This document shows positions 17,023 through 26,920 of a DNA stretch of 64,000 bases, piece by piece. The notes below the pieces were generated by a model that searched no databases, was not told where the DNA came from, and saw nothing but the letters and a program-made list of their open reading frames with translations. The stretch's first letter is position 1. Each line of letters begins with the position of its first letter. Source of the DNA: Candidatus Heimdallarchaeota archaeon (GTDB taxonomy: Archaea; Asgardarchaeota; Heimdallarchaeia; Heimdallarchaeales; Heimdallarchaeaceae); the NCBI GenBank assembly GCA_030603365.1, contig JAUVXV010000009.1:1-64000 (forward strand), in the 5' to 3' direction. Position numbers and translations under genes: made by a program.

Positions 17023-20000
17023 CTAATCTCTTCTAGAATATGTGATTTTTTTCTCTTTGCTTGTTTTTCTAGCTATAAGGAGAGTGGTAAGTATAGCAAC
17101 TAAAAATGTAAAAGCAACATTTAGTAGAAAAATAGTCCAACTCCCTTGAGGAATGAATGTGTGCCCGAAAAACACTGTTTGGTTAAAACTTGAAAGAATA
17201 ACAAGTACTAGACTTCCAAAACCATATCCTATAATTGACGCAATTAGAGCTATGATTCCTAACCTCGTAAAAATAGCAGTCAAGGCATGTAAATTTGTTC
17301 CTCCAATCATCTTTATAATAGAGGTTTCTTTTCTACTCTCTCTGTACATATTTTGAATTATAGAGTTCATATTTACAACTAAAACTATCAGAATTAATAG
17401 AACTTCAGCATAAGCTAGTGTATAAGTAAAGAGAAGTGAGCCTTGTAGATAATAATCTACATACTCATATGATAGTGATATCAAAAAAGCAAAACCTGAG
17501 ATTGATTTGAAAGGTATTTTTGACCATTGATCTTCTGTTTCGCTTGGAAGTATTATTTTGATTGTACTCATACCAGGTTCAAAAATTCTTCTAAGGTTAA
17601 TTATGGATCCATTTTTTTGGTATATTGTTAAGTCAATTATTCCATAAGATAGATAGAGTGTTATTTGTGATGAAAATGCGGTATTTGAAGAAACGATTCC
17701 CCCCAATTCTGTTTCAAATGTAACCGGTAGATTGTATATTTTTGTACCATTATCATATTGAAACTTGAATGTTACTTGTTGTTTCTTTGAAGGCACATTA
17801 AACAGGATGTGATTGTATGAAAGATAAATATCAGTAGAAACCGTGGAAATTCCCTCACCTGTTCCTATGAGATAGAAAATATAGGAACCTGCATCAATAG
17901 CTGTTGTATATATTCGTCCAAATGAATCTGTATATCCTGATAAAACTCGATTACCGTATTCATCTCTAACCACACAATAAAGACCATCTATTGTTGAATT
18001 TGCGAAATTATCTCTCACTTCAATTATCGTATAAGCTCCACTGAGCCAGACAATTTGATTATTTCCATCAGATGTGTCAAACATGAGTTCATAATGCTTT
18101 GAATCATATTCAAATGAAACCAAATATTCTCCACTAAACATGTTGAAAGTAATACTACCATTACCATTAGTTTGTAGATCTACTGATGTGCTGTTATAGT
18201 AACTAGAAACTGATATATTTAAGGCACTTACTGGAAAAATATCATTATAGATTTTAATTTGAAAAGTTAGTTCTTGTAAGGAGTAGGATTGGTTTACATA
18301 AAACGAGTACGTTTGAATAACCACGTTCTGATATGAATCTGTTAAATAGAATATGATTGTGTGTTTTCCTCCTGAAACAAATAGAATAGTTTGAGGCTTT
18401 CTATATTCATAAATTGTTGGTTCAGCTTCAAACTGAAACAATATTTCAACTGCGTCACTTTCAACCACAAGATCTGTTACTAATCCTTCAATTCCTATAT
18501 TTGGTGATATGATTTCTATAACAGGTGGTGCTGTATCAACAAAAAACTCATGCGAATAACTATCATTAGACGTCTCAGGGTATTGATAAATGAAAGAATA
18601 ATATCCGTCAGAAAGGAAAAGAGAATTTGTATCCAATAAGTTATAGGTTATATCATAGTATGTGAAATTCAATAGCATGTTATCAGTGCTGGTATCATTT
18701 ATTTGATCGGTTTGAATATTATTACTATTCAATCCATCCAATATTTCAAAAGACCAAGTTCTTGTTCTTTGTTCAAACAAATCTACCCATAGAATAACTG
18801 TCAATGTATATATTCCCGGAAAGAGATATTCCCTTACTGAACCAAAAATATGACCAGATTTTTGAATTGATCCTTCTATTCTATATTCGATCAACAAATA
18901 ACTGTCCTCAACATATGGATTTATGTCAATATATGCTTGTCTTAAGATACCAGAATATTCATTTTCCAGGTAAAAATCAATAGGATTTCCAGTTTCATTA
19001 AATCCTGTTACATTGAACTCATAATATAGTTCAATTGAGTTTCCTACTAAATCAGTCAATTTTATGTGTAAACTGTGATTTCCATTTTCTACTAGTATTT
19101 GAATGGATTGTCCATAAACATTGGAATAGAGATAATTATCCCATGAAAATTGTGTACGAGATAATTCTTCACTACTATTAAATGAAAGATACTCCCCTGA
19201 ATATATTAAAGAACCATTAATTTCAGATAAAGTAATTATTGGAACTGAATTGTCAATTTCGATTGTATATGACCGATTATGCCATTCTGAACTAATTTTT
19301 GTGTATAAATGTAAATAATTAGTACCTTCGTTTAAACCTGTTGTATTTACTAGACCGTTGTGTGGAATTGAAGACATTGGATTTGAATTCCAATTGAAAT
19401 AAGCTTCATAATATGGATTAAACCAAGTTTGAATATATTCTCCACCTTTAACTCTCAAATCACTCCTTAGTCCTAGTGTTCCAATAAATTTCGGATTATT
19501 AGTGATAGCAAAAATATAATGAATTTCCATTACTTGATCTTCTGTTTTAGCTTGTAAGGTTAGTTTGTGAATCCCAAGCTCATAAGGAGCAATGAAGAAA
19601 TTTGCTGTTAAAGTATGGAACTCATTATTATCCCATTTATACATTAGCTTTTCATTAAATTTATACGTTGAATTGAGCACTAGAACATCGTTTGGAGCAA
19701 GTTGGGATCCGTTCATCACATTGTAAAATGTTAAATCTTCAGGAATTGCATCAACTATCATAAAGTAAACTGTAGTGGTTGCATAGTTCAAGTCTTTATT
19801 TAATCCACTAATAATATAATCATTGTTGAAGGTTTCCACAGTTATTGAATGAGAACCTTCCTCAAATGGTACAATTATTCCATCAGGATATATTTCTTCT
19901 CCAGCAGCTATATAATACTCTTTAATATTGTCTGGATTTCCATCATAATAAAAATTGATTGAGTAACCAGTTGTAGCGGTAATTGTGAGATTAAGGTTAT

Positions 20001-21360
20001 TTCCTATGACTATACTATTATTTGACGGTTTACTGACAAAAATAAATGGGTGTCTAGATAAGAGAACTATCTCATATTCGTTCACATCTGTTGTAGTGAA
20101 TGAAAATGTTTTCTTATAAAGAATATACGAAAGATCTGCAATGTAGCTACCATCACTAACAATCATAGTAGCTTCACCATTAACATCAGTAATTGTTTGA
20201 TAATTTCTACTTTCTATATATCTTTCAGTGATGTTTTGACTATAAACTTGGATTATTGCACCCTGAAGAGGTTCATCCTCATCTGTGATTATTCGAAAGG
20301 AGACTAATCTTTCTTTGTACGGAACTTCTAAATTGATGATAGTGTTTTTTTTCAAAATAAGTGTAGTGGCTGAAGATAATACTCCTTCTATTTCTCCTTG
20401 AATCTTATATTCTCCAAAAGGTAGGATGAAAGAAGTTTGGTTGTCATTAATGATGATTGTTTCATTCACTAATTCTCCTCTTCTGCTGCGAATGGTGATG
20501 GTAGCATTCACCTCTTGAAGAAAATCAGGTGTCACAATATTCACAACCAAGCTGTACTCACTTAGAACTAGTTCTCGTAACATTTCTTTATCTGTAATTA
20601 TCTCCAAATTAATTTTAACTCTAATATGTGTGATATAATCATAGTCCTCAAAGGCAAAGAATTGTCCTACCCATAACGATGCGATGATTTCATCATCAAG
20701 GAGTGTGTTTGTTATGAAAATTGATTTAATCTTCAGTTCAATTGCAGATTCTGACCTTGTTGAAAATAGTGTGATGAAGTCTCCTAATCCTAAATTATTA
20801 CGTTCTGCAAAGTTTATACCTACACTTACTTCAAAGGAATCTGTTAAACTAGGTAAATTTCCTTCTAGAAAACCAATATCCGTAAGTTGCCAGAATTTAC
20901 TTACGTCCACTCCACGAAAATATACTGCTTTATTTTCATATACAGCTGCAGTCATTACTTCTGGACTAACAAGTTCTACTCCCTCTATTGTACTTATTGT
21001 ATCTGCAATATCTAGAGGTACAATACTCGTATATGGAGTAGATGCTTCAGGGCTTGAAATAATTACTATATCATCACTTTCTCCTAAATAAGATGCGGTT
21101 GAGTCTATAATACTTGACATTAGAATACCCGAACCAGTAATTATAGTGGAACTAATGAGAAAACCTATGAAAGCGATAAATAATCTCTTTTTTGGAAGAA
21201 TATTATAAAGAAATATTCTTCGATATTTATCAGTTATCCATGAAATTAGTTTCTTTGAACCAGCAATTATTGTTGATTTAATGAGACGTCTTATGAAAAA
21301 AACCAAGAGTCTTATTTTTAAGAGAAGCTTTAGAAAGAATAACCCTAGAGAATCCATCAT
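17023..21360 (-). CDS. FtsX/MacB-type permease with a giant extracellular beta-domain insertion
   Basis: A 1,445-residue protein. Residues near 55-80 form the first membrane helix, followed by a MacB-like periplasmic-core segment (to about 260). Then comes a run of roughly 950 residues of Ig-like or Big-like beta sandwiches with many sequons and carboxypeptidase-regulatory-like phrases (TDVNGEATM, TDSFGRIYT). The last about 200 residues carry three helices of an FtsX domain, including ESRKETSIIKMIGGTN. The ATG overlaps the upstream FtsX stop by 4 bp (ATGA), so the two permeases are probably partners. No ATPase subunit is adjacent. Likely a surface mechanotransmission or export complex; substrate unknown. 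Confidence 0.75.
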   Translation of the reverse strand: MMDSLGLFFLKLLLKIRLLVFFIRRLIKSTIIAGSKKLISWITDKYRRIFLYNILPKKRLFIAFIGFLISSTIITGSGILMSSIIDSTASYLGESDDIVIISSPEASTPYTSIVPLDIADTISTIEGVELVSPEVMTAAVYENKAVYFRGVDVSKFWQLTDIGFLEGNLPSLTDSFEVSVGINFAERNNLGLGDFITLFSTRSESAIELKIKSIFITNTLLDDEIIASLWVGQFFAFEDYDYITHIRVKINLEIITDKEMLRELVLSEYSLVVNIVTPDFLQEVNATITIRSRRGELVNETIIINDNQTSFILPFGEYKIQGEIEGVLSSATTLILKKNTIINLEVPYKERLVSFRIITDEDEPLQGAIIQVYSQNITERYIESRNYQTITDVNGEATMIVSDGSYIADLSYILYKKTFSFTTTDVNEYEIVLLSRHPFIFVSKPSNNSIVIGNNLNLTITATTGYSINFYYDGNPDNIKEYYIAAGEEIYPDGIIVPFEEGSHSITVETFNNDYIISGLNKDLNYATTTVYFMIVDAIPEDLTFYNVMNGSQLAPNDVLVLNSTYKFNEKLMYKWDNNEFHTLTANFFIAPYELGIHKLTLQAKTEDQVMEIHYIFAITNNPKFIGTLGLRSDLRVKGGEYIQTWFNPYYEAYFNWNSNPMSSIPHNGLVNTTGLNEGTNYLHLYTKISSEWHNRSYTIEIDNSVPIITLSEINGSLIYSGEYLSFNSSEELSRTQFSWDNYLYSNVYGQSIQILVENGNHSLHIKLTDLVGNSIELYYEFNVTGFNETGNPIDFYLENEYSGILRQAYIDINPYVEDSYLLIEYRIEGSIQKSGHIFGSVREYLFPGIYTLTVILWVDLFEQRTRTWSFEILDGLNSNNIQTDQINDTSTDNMLLNFTYYDITYNLLDTNSLFLSDGYYSFIYQYPETSNDSYSHEFFVDTAPPVIEIISPNIGIEGLVTDLVVESDAVEILFQFEAEPTIYEYRKPQTILFVSGGKHTIIFYLTDSYQNVVIQTYSFYVNQSYSLQELTFQIKIYNDIFPVSALNISVSSYYNSTSVDLQTNGNGSITFNMFSGEYLVSFEYDSKHYELMFDTSDGNNQIVWLSGAYTIIEVRDNFANSTIDGLYCVVRDEYGNRVLSGYTDSFGRIYTTAIDAGSYIFYLIGTGEGISTVSTDIYLSYNHILFNVPSKKQQVTFKFQYDNGTKIYNLPVTFETELGGIVSSNTAFSSQITLYLSYGIIDLTIYQKNGSIINLRRIFEPGMSTIKIILPSETEDQWSKIPFKSISGFAFLISLSYEYVDYYLQGSLLFTYTLAYAEVLLILIVLVVNMNSIIQNMYRESRKETSIIKMIGGTNLHALTAIFTRLGIIALIASIIGYGFGSLVLVILSSFNQTVFFGHTFIPQGSWTIFLLNVAFTFLVAILTTLLIARKTSKEKKITYSRRD

Positions 21361-22529
21361 GGCTCCTCCTTTATAACACGAATTTGTGAAGCTTTTACAG
21401 CTGGATATATACCAGATATTAGCGATAATAATAATGAAAATAGAAAGATTACCCCTATTAAACCTAAATTAATGCTAAGGGGTATAAAAGGTAAATTCAT
21501 AGCAGCTGTTACTAATCCTACAATACCACTAACCGATAAATACCCAACAACTAGTGATAATAATGCGGAAATTAAACCAATGAAAAGAGCTTGTAGCATA
21601 AATAATCCAATAATTTGGTTTTTCGTTGCACCAATCGACCTCAACGTAAAAATTTCTTCTTCACTTTCTTTAACTAAGGTGTATATGCTATAAGAAATAG
21701 AAACTAGCATTAATATGAAGAATAGAATTTCTAAAAGAGTTAGGGTTTTGATAACATCTTCAGTTGCATATTTGATGAAGTTCTGAGTTTGTTTCTCATT
21801 TATTACATTAAGGGATCCATATTGCTCCTCTATGTCTGCAATGATATTATCTATCTCTCTGATATCAATGATTCTTAATTCAATAAAAGAGAAATAATTG
21901 ACTGTAGCATTTAGATTGAAATTCTCTAGTGCACCTAGGAACTCAAGATCATATTCGTGACCTGATTCAATAATGTTAACTACTGAATAGTTATTTGTTG
22001 CTGTAAGAGTAAAAGAGCTGTTTACATAAAAATCTTCGATATTTATTTGAACTATTGATCCCACACCAGCTGTTAGAAAATAAGATAATTGCTGCCCAAT
22101 TATCAATTCCTCTGCATTCAAATCAAATTTAGAATAGCTATAATGATGTTGCTGAAATTCCTCAAATAAAGATATATTAAGTAAACGCAAGTGCGTATAG
22201 ATTTCAACACCCGTTTCACCTTTAACAGAAACAGGGATGTAAAGTTGTGGTAATATAACTTCTACTACTGGAGTTTGTTGAGCATATTCTTCTAAGAAAT
22301 CGAGCACTTCTAGATCAATTTTACTTTGAGAGAGACTCTTGCCATCCTCAATTATTAGTAAAAGATCTGAAGGAGCAATGATTTCTGCCATCCCACTTAT
22401 ATTAGAAGAATAACCTCTAACTAGCAATGTTGTTGCAATATATATAACTAGACCTAAAGTTAGTGTCATTGTAGCTTGATATGTTCTTTTTCTATTATGG
22501 AAAAAGAAACGAACACTAAACCTTAGCAT
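21357..22529 (-). CDS. FtsX-like ABC transporter permease
   Basis: A 390-residue protein with the standard FtsX layout: one N-terminal helix (about 18-40), an extracellular core domain (about 45-255), and three C-terminal helices (about 262-285, 308-330, 350-380). The cytoplasmic coupling segment ESEEEIFTLRSIGATKNQI, which contacts the ATPase, is intact, and the end reads GIYPAVKASQIRVI as in MacB/LolC proteins. It is the first gene of a two-permease operon. The ATP-binding partner must be encoded elsewhere. The heterodimer would pair this ordinary-sized permease with the very large one. Confidence 0.85.
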   Translation of the reverse strand: MLRFSVRFFFHNRKRTYQATMTLTLGLVIYIATTLLVRGYSSNISGMAEIIAPSDLLLIIEDGKSLSQSKIDLEVLDFLEEYAQQTPVVEVILPQLYIPVSVKGETGVEIYTHLRLLNISLFEEFQQHHYSYSKFDLNAEELIIGQQLSYFLTAGVGSIVQINIEDFYVNSSFTLTATNNYSVVNIIESGHEYDLEFLGALENFNLNATVNYFSFIELRIIDIREIDNIIADIEEQYGSLNVINEKQTQNFIKYATEDVIKTLTLLEILFFILMLVSISYSIYTLVKESEEEIFTLRSIGATKNQIIGLFMLQALFIGLISALLSLVVGYLSVSGIVGLVTAAMNLPFIPLSINLGLIGVIFLFSLLLSLISGIYPAVKASQIRVIKEEP

Positions 22530-22619
22530 TGATTATCTCACTTCTTGAAAACATGAAAATCTTTTGATATAAAACTTTCTGATAAGAGAAAAGAGAGAAA
22601 GGTTTTCTCATTGTGGTTG

Positions 22620-23939
22620 TTACGCTCCGCTGTAGAAAATTGAAAATACAATCCCTTGCAGTGTAAGAGTTAGATATATAGCTATACCTACTGCTAATAA
22701 TGAAGGAAACCTCGTTCTGGAAGGAGTTACTCTAGTAACACCAAGCCCCAGATATAATAGGAACCCGTAGAAGAATACATTCAGTGGAATAGACGAAAAT
22801 ATCTGGTAGGAAATTTGTTTTCTTTCATATGGGTAGATCGCTTGTCCGGGATGAAACCCAATTCCCTCAAGGTATTTTACACCGATAAAGATGTAACATA
22901 TTATATAAATATAAATAGCAATGGAAGCAATAAATACGGCATTTTTATAGATTTTACCCCATTTCTTTTCACCCAATAAGAGTGAGTAAATAAGTGGAAA
23001 CACGAATACCCATGTGAACCAAGCAAGCAAACCTAGAAGCATTTGATCTCCAACGTCGCTCTTATCAAAATTAGTGAAGTCAAAGTCCTCAGTGAAACCC
23101 TCTATTAGTGATCCCGGAAAGAGCGGTCGAGCTTTGAGTTCAACGAAAAATGCCCCAGCAAACATCATAAAACTAACATATACTATAAAAGATGTTAGAA
23201 TATTAATTAAGAAGTAATTGGGGAGCAATTCCGCATAACTTGCTCTTGTTGGTCGAGCTAAATAATCGCGGCTGAATCTAAATGTATCTTTTACATGTGT
23301 AAATTTGAATAGTAAGTACACTGCAATCGCAGGAATAGCAACAACTCCAATCAAATACAATATATTTAGTAGTAAAGCGACTGGCGAAGTAAGTTTGCCT
23401 ATCAAATTATCCCAAATAAAAGTGCGAATGTCAAAATCAACGAACCCCTTAATTGGAGGAGACCCAAAAATAAGCAATGAGTACCAACTGATTGTAAGTG
23501 CAACAAAAAGGGTTGCTAGATAATCCCAAATACGGAATTTCCTCTTTTGAGTGTCTAAATACCATAGCTTCTCATAGATGATTTCATTAGCATCTTTTTC
23601 AAACTCTGTGAGTACCAACCCATCAATTCTTACTTCTCCATATCTTTCATAGAATCGTCTTGCAATCCTATTAAGTAGATCTTCAGTGTCTTTTGCATCC
23701 ATTCTTTTATCTACTGTTATAACGAAAAGAAGATCACTCTTTTCTTCTTGGAAAACTATTCTTGAAGTAACCAATTCGAATTCTGATATTCTTTCTTTTT
23801 GAGTTTCAGTAGCCATTGAATAAATTGCACTCATCAATCCAGCTGTTAAAGCAATATCAACTGCATCCTCTGTTTTCTGAAATTCTTGACTGTAGAATAT
23901 TTGACCATAAGTTGTTAGAATTAGTAGGTTCTTAATCAA
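22620..23939 (-). CDS. Longin-like domain fused to a polytopic membrane domain
   Basis: A 439-residue protein. Residues 1-115 have the longin pattern: strand IKNLLILTTYGQIFYSQEF, helix with ALTAGLMSAIYSMA, strands SRIVFQEE and LLFVITVD, then a final helix LLNRIARRFYERYG. From about 138, six membrane helices follow, with loops of moderate length; the last reads IYLTLTLQGIVFSIF. Longin domains bind small GTPases and SNAREs in eukaryotes and occur in Asgard archaea, and here the domain would sit in the cytosol as a membrane-anchored platform. The membrane part has a Yip1-like feel but I cannot assign it. Monocistronic, minus strand. Confidence 0.65.
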   Translation of the reverse strand: MIKNLLILTTYGQIFYSQEFQKTEDAVDIALTAGLMSAIYSMATETQKERISEFELVTSRIVFQEEKSDLLFVITVDKRMDAKDTEDLLNRIARRFYERYGEVRIDGLVLTEFEKDANEIIYEKLWYLDTQKRKFRIWDYLATLFVALTISWYSLLIFGSPPIKGFVDFDIRTFIWDNLIGKLTSPVALLLNILYLIGVVAIPAIAVYLLFKFTHVKDTFRFSRDYLARPTRASYAELLPNYFLINILTSFIVYVSFMMFAGAFFVELKARPLFPGSLIEGFTEDFDFTNFDKSDVGDQMLLGLLAWFTWVFVFPLIYSLLLGEKKWGKIYKNAVFIASIAIYIYIICYIFIGVKYLEGIGFHPGQAIYPYERKQISYQIFSSIPLNVFFYGFLLYLGLGVTRVTPSRTRFPSLLAVGIAIYLTLTLQGIVFSIFYSGA

Positions 23940-24036
23940 GGGAAATTCCTCTCATCTTATATCTCTTAATATGACTACTCTTATCTAAAAATATTGTGGA
24001 TGTTTTTGAGAAAAAGGGAAAAGGGAGAAGTAAAAC

Positions 24037-25290
24037 CTATGTTCCTTCAAAATAAGCATCTTTGTATGATATTTGTTCAGGGGTTAGTTTGTCAATTTTA
24101 TGACCCATCAAGGCCAACTTTAATTCAGCAATTGATTCATCTTGTTCTTGTGGAATATCATAGACTTTCTTTTCGAGATTTTTACCCTCTTTTGCAAGAT
24201 AGATTAAACTAAGAAGTTGATTGGCAAACGACATGTCCATTACTTCTGATGGATGACCTTCAGCTGCTGAAAGATTAACAAGCCTACCCTTTGCAAGTAA
24301 ATATATTCGTCTTCCATCTTTAAGACGATATTCTTCATTATTTGCTCGCAACTCTCTCTTTTCTTTACTTAATTCTTCAAGATCATCTATATTGATTTCT
24401 GCGTCATAATGACCAGTATTGCATACTATTGCCCCATCTTTCATTTTATCGAAATGACGTTTAACTAGTATGTCTTTCATTCCAGTTGCTGTTATGAAGA
24501 GATCTCCTGATTCTGCTGCTGCATCCATTTTCATGACTCTGAAACCATCCATCACTGCTTTGAGAGCTTGAATGGGATTTACTTCAGTAATTATAATGTC
24601 AGCTCCTAAACCAGAAGCATTTTTTGCTAACCCTTTGCCACAATGACCATATCCTGCTATAACAACAATTTTGCCTGCGATTATAATATTAGTAGAACGT
24701 AATACACCATCTAGAGTAGATTGACCAGTTCCATAAACATTATCAAAATCACTCTTTGTTTCTGCATCATTCACTGCAGCTATAGGATAGAGAAGTTTTC
24801 CTGCATCATCCATCGCTCTCAATCTGTGAACTCCCGTAGTTGTTTCCTCTGTTCCACCAATGATTTCTTTTGCTAGTTCTTGATACTTTGAATGAACTGT
24901 GAATATTAAATCAGCTCCATCATCCAAAGTCAAAGTAGGTTTGAACTCAAGCACCTTATCAATTGCCCAGTAAAATTCTTCTGTTGACATACCATACCAT
25001 GCAAAGATTGGTATCCCTTCTTTTGCGAGAGCAGCTGCTATATCATCCTTGGTTGAGAGAGGATTACATCCAGACCACGAGACTTCTGCACCTATTGCAA
25101 TAAGTGTTTCTACCAAAACAGCTGTTTCCTTTGTAACATGTAAACATCCTGCTATTTTCTGACCTTTCAAAGGTTGTTCCTTAGAGAATCTTTGCCTTAG
25201 CTCCATCATCACAGGCATTCTAGATTCTGCCCAATCTATATTTTTGCGCCCTTGTTCAGCTAAGTTGATATCTTTAATTTTATAATCCAT
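24037..25290 (-). CDS. ahcY: Adenosylhomocysteinase (S-adenosylhomocysteine hydrolase)
   Basis: A 417-residue NAD-dependent enzyme that splits S-adenosylhomocysteine to adenosine and homocysteine, relieving product inhibition of methyltransferases. Visible are the substrate segment around HVTKETAVLV and SGCNPLSTKDD, the NAD-binding GYGHCGKG, NTGHYDAEI, and the C-terminal LSAAEGHPSEVMDMSFANQ. Length is that of archaeal/Thermotoga-type enzymes, lacking the eukaryotic insertion. Monocistronic. Cytosolic. Confidence 0.96.
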   Translation of the reverse strand: MDYKIKDINLAEQGRKNIDWAESRMPVMMELRQRFSKEQPLKGQKIAGCLHVTKETAVLVETLIAIGAEVSWSGCNPLSTKDDIAAALAKEGIPIFAWYGMSTEEFYWAIDKVLEFKPTLTLDDGADLIFTVHSKYQELAKEIIGGTEETTTGVHRLRAMDDAGKLLYPIAAVNDAETKSDFDNVYGTGQSTLDGVLRSTNIIIAGKIVVIAGYGHCGKGLAKNASGLGADIIITEVNPIQALKAVMDGFRVMKMDAAAESGDLFITATGMKDILVKRHFDKMKDGAIVCNTGHYDAEINIDDLEELSKEKRELRANNEEYRLKDGRRIYLLAKGRLVNLSAAEGHPSEVMDMSFANQLLSLIYLAKEGKNLEKKVYDIPQEQDESIAELKLALMGHKIDKLTPEQISYKDAYFEGT

Positions 25291-25374
25291 ATCTCACAAA
25301 CTAGTTCAAATTTTAAAAATATGTCGAGAAAGGTTTTTTTTTTCAAAACGTAACATTAATCAACCGATATTGAA

Positions 25375-26091
25375 ATGTTCAAAATGATGTCTGATAATAA
25401 CTTTCCTCTGATAATTGCACACCGAGGGGCATCCCATGGCGCATATGAAAACTCAATGGAAGCTTTTCAGCTTGCAGTTGATCAAAAGGCGGATATGATA
25501 GAACTTGATATTCATTTAACTAAAGATAATCATTTTGTTGTTTACCATGATGCTGAATTAAAGTACAGTAAGCAAGTATATCCAATTAAATATACAACAT
25601 TAGAGAAAATTCAATCCTTCAGATTACCAAATGATGAGCCAATACCCCTACTAAAAGATGTATTAGAGAAATTCCATAATTCTATCCAATTCAATATTGA
25701 GATTAAGTGTTCAATCACTAGAGAACCGTTTGATGATCTTTTGGAAGATGTTGGGATTGATACTTCAAAAACTGTAATTAGTTCATTCATTCATGATGTT
25801 CATATGGAACTAAAGGAATCTAAACTGGAATATAACTTAGCATATCTTTACATATTTCCGACTTTTCAGAATAAGAGTGTAGCTAGAAATGATTTCATTG
25901 CAGCAATGAACCCTTTTGCACGATTTGTGAAGAAAAAAGCTGTCAAGTTCTACCATAGTCTTGACAAAAAAATATATCCATGGACTGTTGATGATGAAAA
26001 GACCATAAAGAGACTTGTATCATATCATATAGATGGAATAATCACAAATAAGCCAAAAGAGACAAGAGAGATTGTTAAATCGTTGGTATAA
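25375..26091 (+). CDS. Glycerophosphodiester phosphodiesterase
   Basis: A 238-residue TIM-barrel enzyme that hydrolyses glycerophosphodiesters to glycerol phosphate and an alcohol. Conserved residues are in order: the opening AHRGAS...YENSMEAF, IELDIHLTKD with the two acidic metal ligands, VYHDAEL with the second catalytic His, NIEIK, and the C-terminal PWTVDD. There is no signal peptide, so it is cytosolic, perhaps recycling head groups of phospholipids. ATGs at codons 4 and 5 are alternative starts. Monocistronic; convergent with the next gene at 10 bp. Confidence 0.92.
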   Translation: MFKMMSDNNFPLIIAHRGASHGAYENSMEAFQLAVDQKADMIELDIHLTKDNHFVVYHDAELKYSKQVYPIKYTTLEKIQSFRLPNDEPIPLLKDVLEKFHNSIQFNIEIKCSITREPFDDLLEDVGIDTSKTVISSFIHDVHMELKESKLEYNLAYLYIFPTFQNKSVARNDFIAAMNPFARFVKKKAVKFYHSLDKKIYPWTVDDEKTIKRLVSYHIDGIITNKPKETREIVKSLV

Positions 26092-26101
26092 AATGATTCA
26101 T

Positions 26102-26827
26102 TTAGAAATATTTGATTAACGAAAAAGAGAACTCTTGCCATTCTGCTATTTCATTAACACTCTTCAATAATTCTTCTTCTTCACTTTCCTCAACATTGAA
26201 AATCATGCTTACTATTTCAGGATTGAATCCTGATTCAATGATTTTTTTATAATCAGTAGGTTCTTCTATTATTTCTAGTTGAAATGTATCTCCCTTAGAG
26301 ATCATTAGTTCAACAATATCTGGTTTTGGGCTTTCCTGCGCCTTATTATAAATTCCCACAAATTCTGTTTTTCTTTCTAGTTCTTTACTCACACGAAGAA
26401 TAGCTACTTTGTACTTTCCAATTGCAGTTAAAGCAGGAATAAGCCAAAAAGATTGACTAGGTAGAATAATCTCAACAACTGAGCCTTTGTTACTTTTGAC
26501 TAAATCATCAATTCCCTGAATAATCTCCTTTGCATTTTCTTCCTTTTGCTCACTAGCCAGAACAACAATTTCATCAATGGCGAGGATAACAGTAGTTATT
26601 TTTTTGCTTCCTTCCTCTTCCTCTTCTACTTCTTTCTCAACTAGCCAGATAATATAACCAGAGATTTTTCCTCCTAAAGATATCAAGCTTAATTTGGCTT
26701 CTTTATTATCCAAAGTTGCTTCTACAAACATTTCTGCTGTAACCTGATTTCCATATAGCTCTTTTAGAAGAACTTGAAGTTCAGCTGAATCTAGGGGACT
26801 TTTCAATTCTTGAAGCATTTCTAACAA
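26102..26827 (-). CDS. Unknown acidic protein, possible degenerate GNAT fold
   Basis: A 241-residue soluble protein with an acidic insertion (VEKEVEEEEEGSKK). The order of elements around residues 50-160 (a strand with KISGYIIWLVEKE, a strand with AIDEIVVLASEQ, a helix EIIQGIDDLVK, a strand VVEIILPSQ, a helix, then a strand with YKVAILRVSKELE) resembles an N-acetyltransferase core. The acetyl-CoA loop R/Q-x-x-G-x-G/A is not visible, so enzymatic activity is doubtful. No neighbour gives a functional hint. Treated as conserved hypothetical. Confidence 0.5.
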   Translation of the reverse strand: MLEMLQELKSPLDSAELQVLLKELYGNQVTAEMFVEATLDNKEAKLSLISLGGKISGYIIWLVEKEVEEEEEGSKKITTVILAIDEIVVLASEQKEENAKEIIQGIDDLVKSNKGSVVEIILPSQSFWLIPALTAIGKYKVAILRVSKELERKTEFVGIYNKAQESPKPDIVELMISKGDTFQLEIIEEPTDYKKIIESGFNPEIVSMIFNVEESEEEELLKSVNEIAEWQEFSFSLIKYF

Positions 26828-26886
26828 ATTATCTGCTAGAACTAAATAAAATTATGCTTTTTCTACACCAAATCTTGAAATAATTG

Positions 26887-26912
26887 GAAAAAAAAGAAGA
26901 AAAAGAAAAAGA
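26887..26912 (-). terminator. T-rich terminator downstream of the pilin gene
   Basis: Read on the minus strand this is a 26-base tract of T with a few C, starting 8 bp after the pilin stop codon. Archaeal U-rich termination needs no hairpin. Confidence 0.55.
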
Positions 26913-26920
26913 AATTATTG

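Noticed and set aside
20684..21091. 135-codon plus-strand open frame
   Set aside because: It lies entirely antisense to the large FtsX permease, is low in complexity and has no family features.
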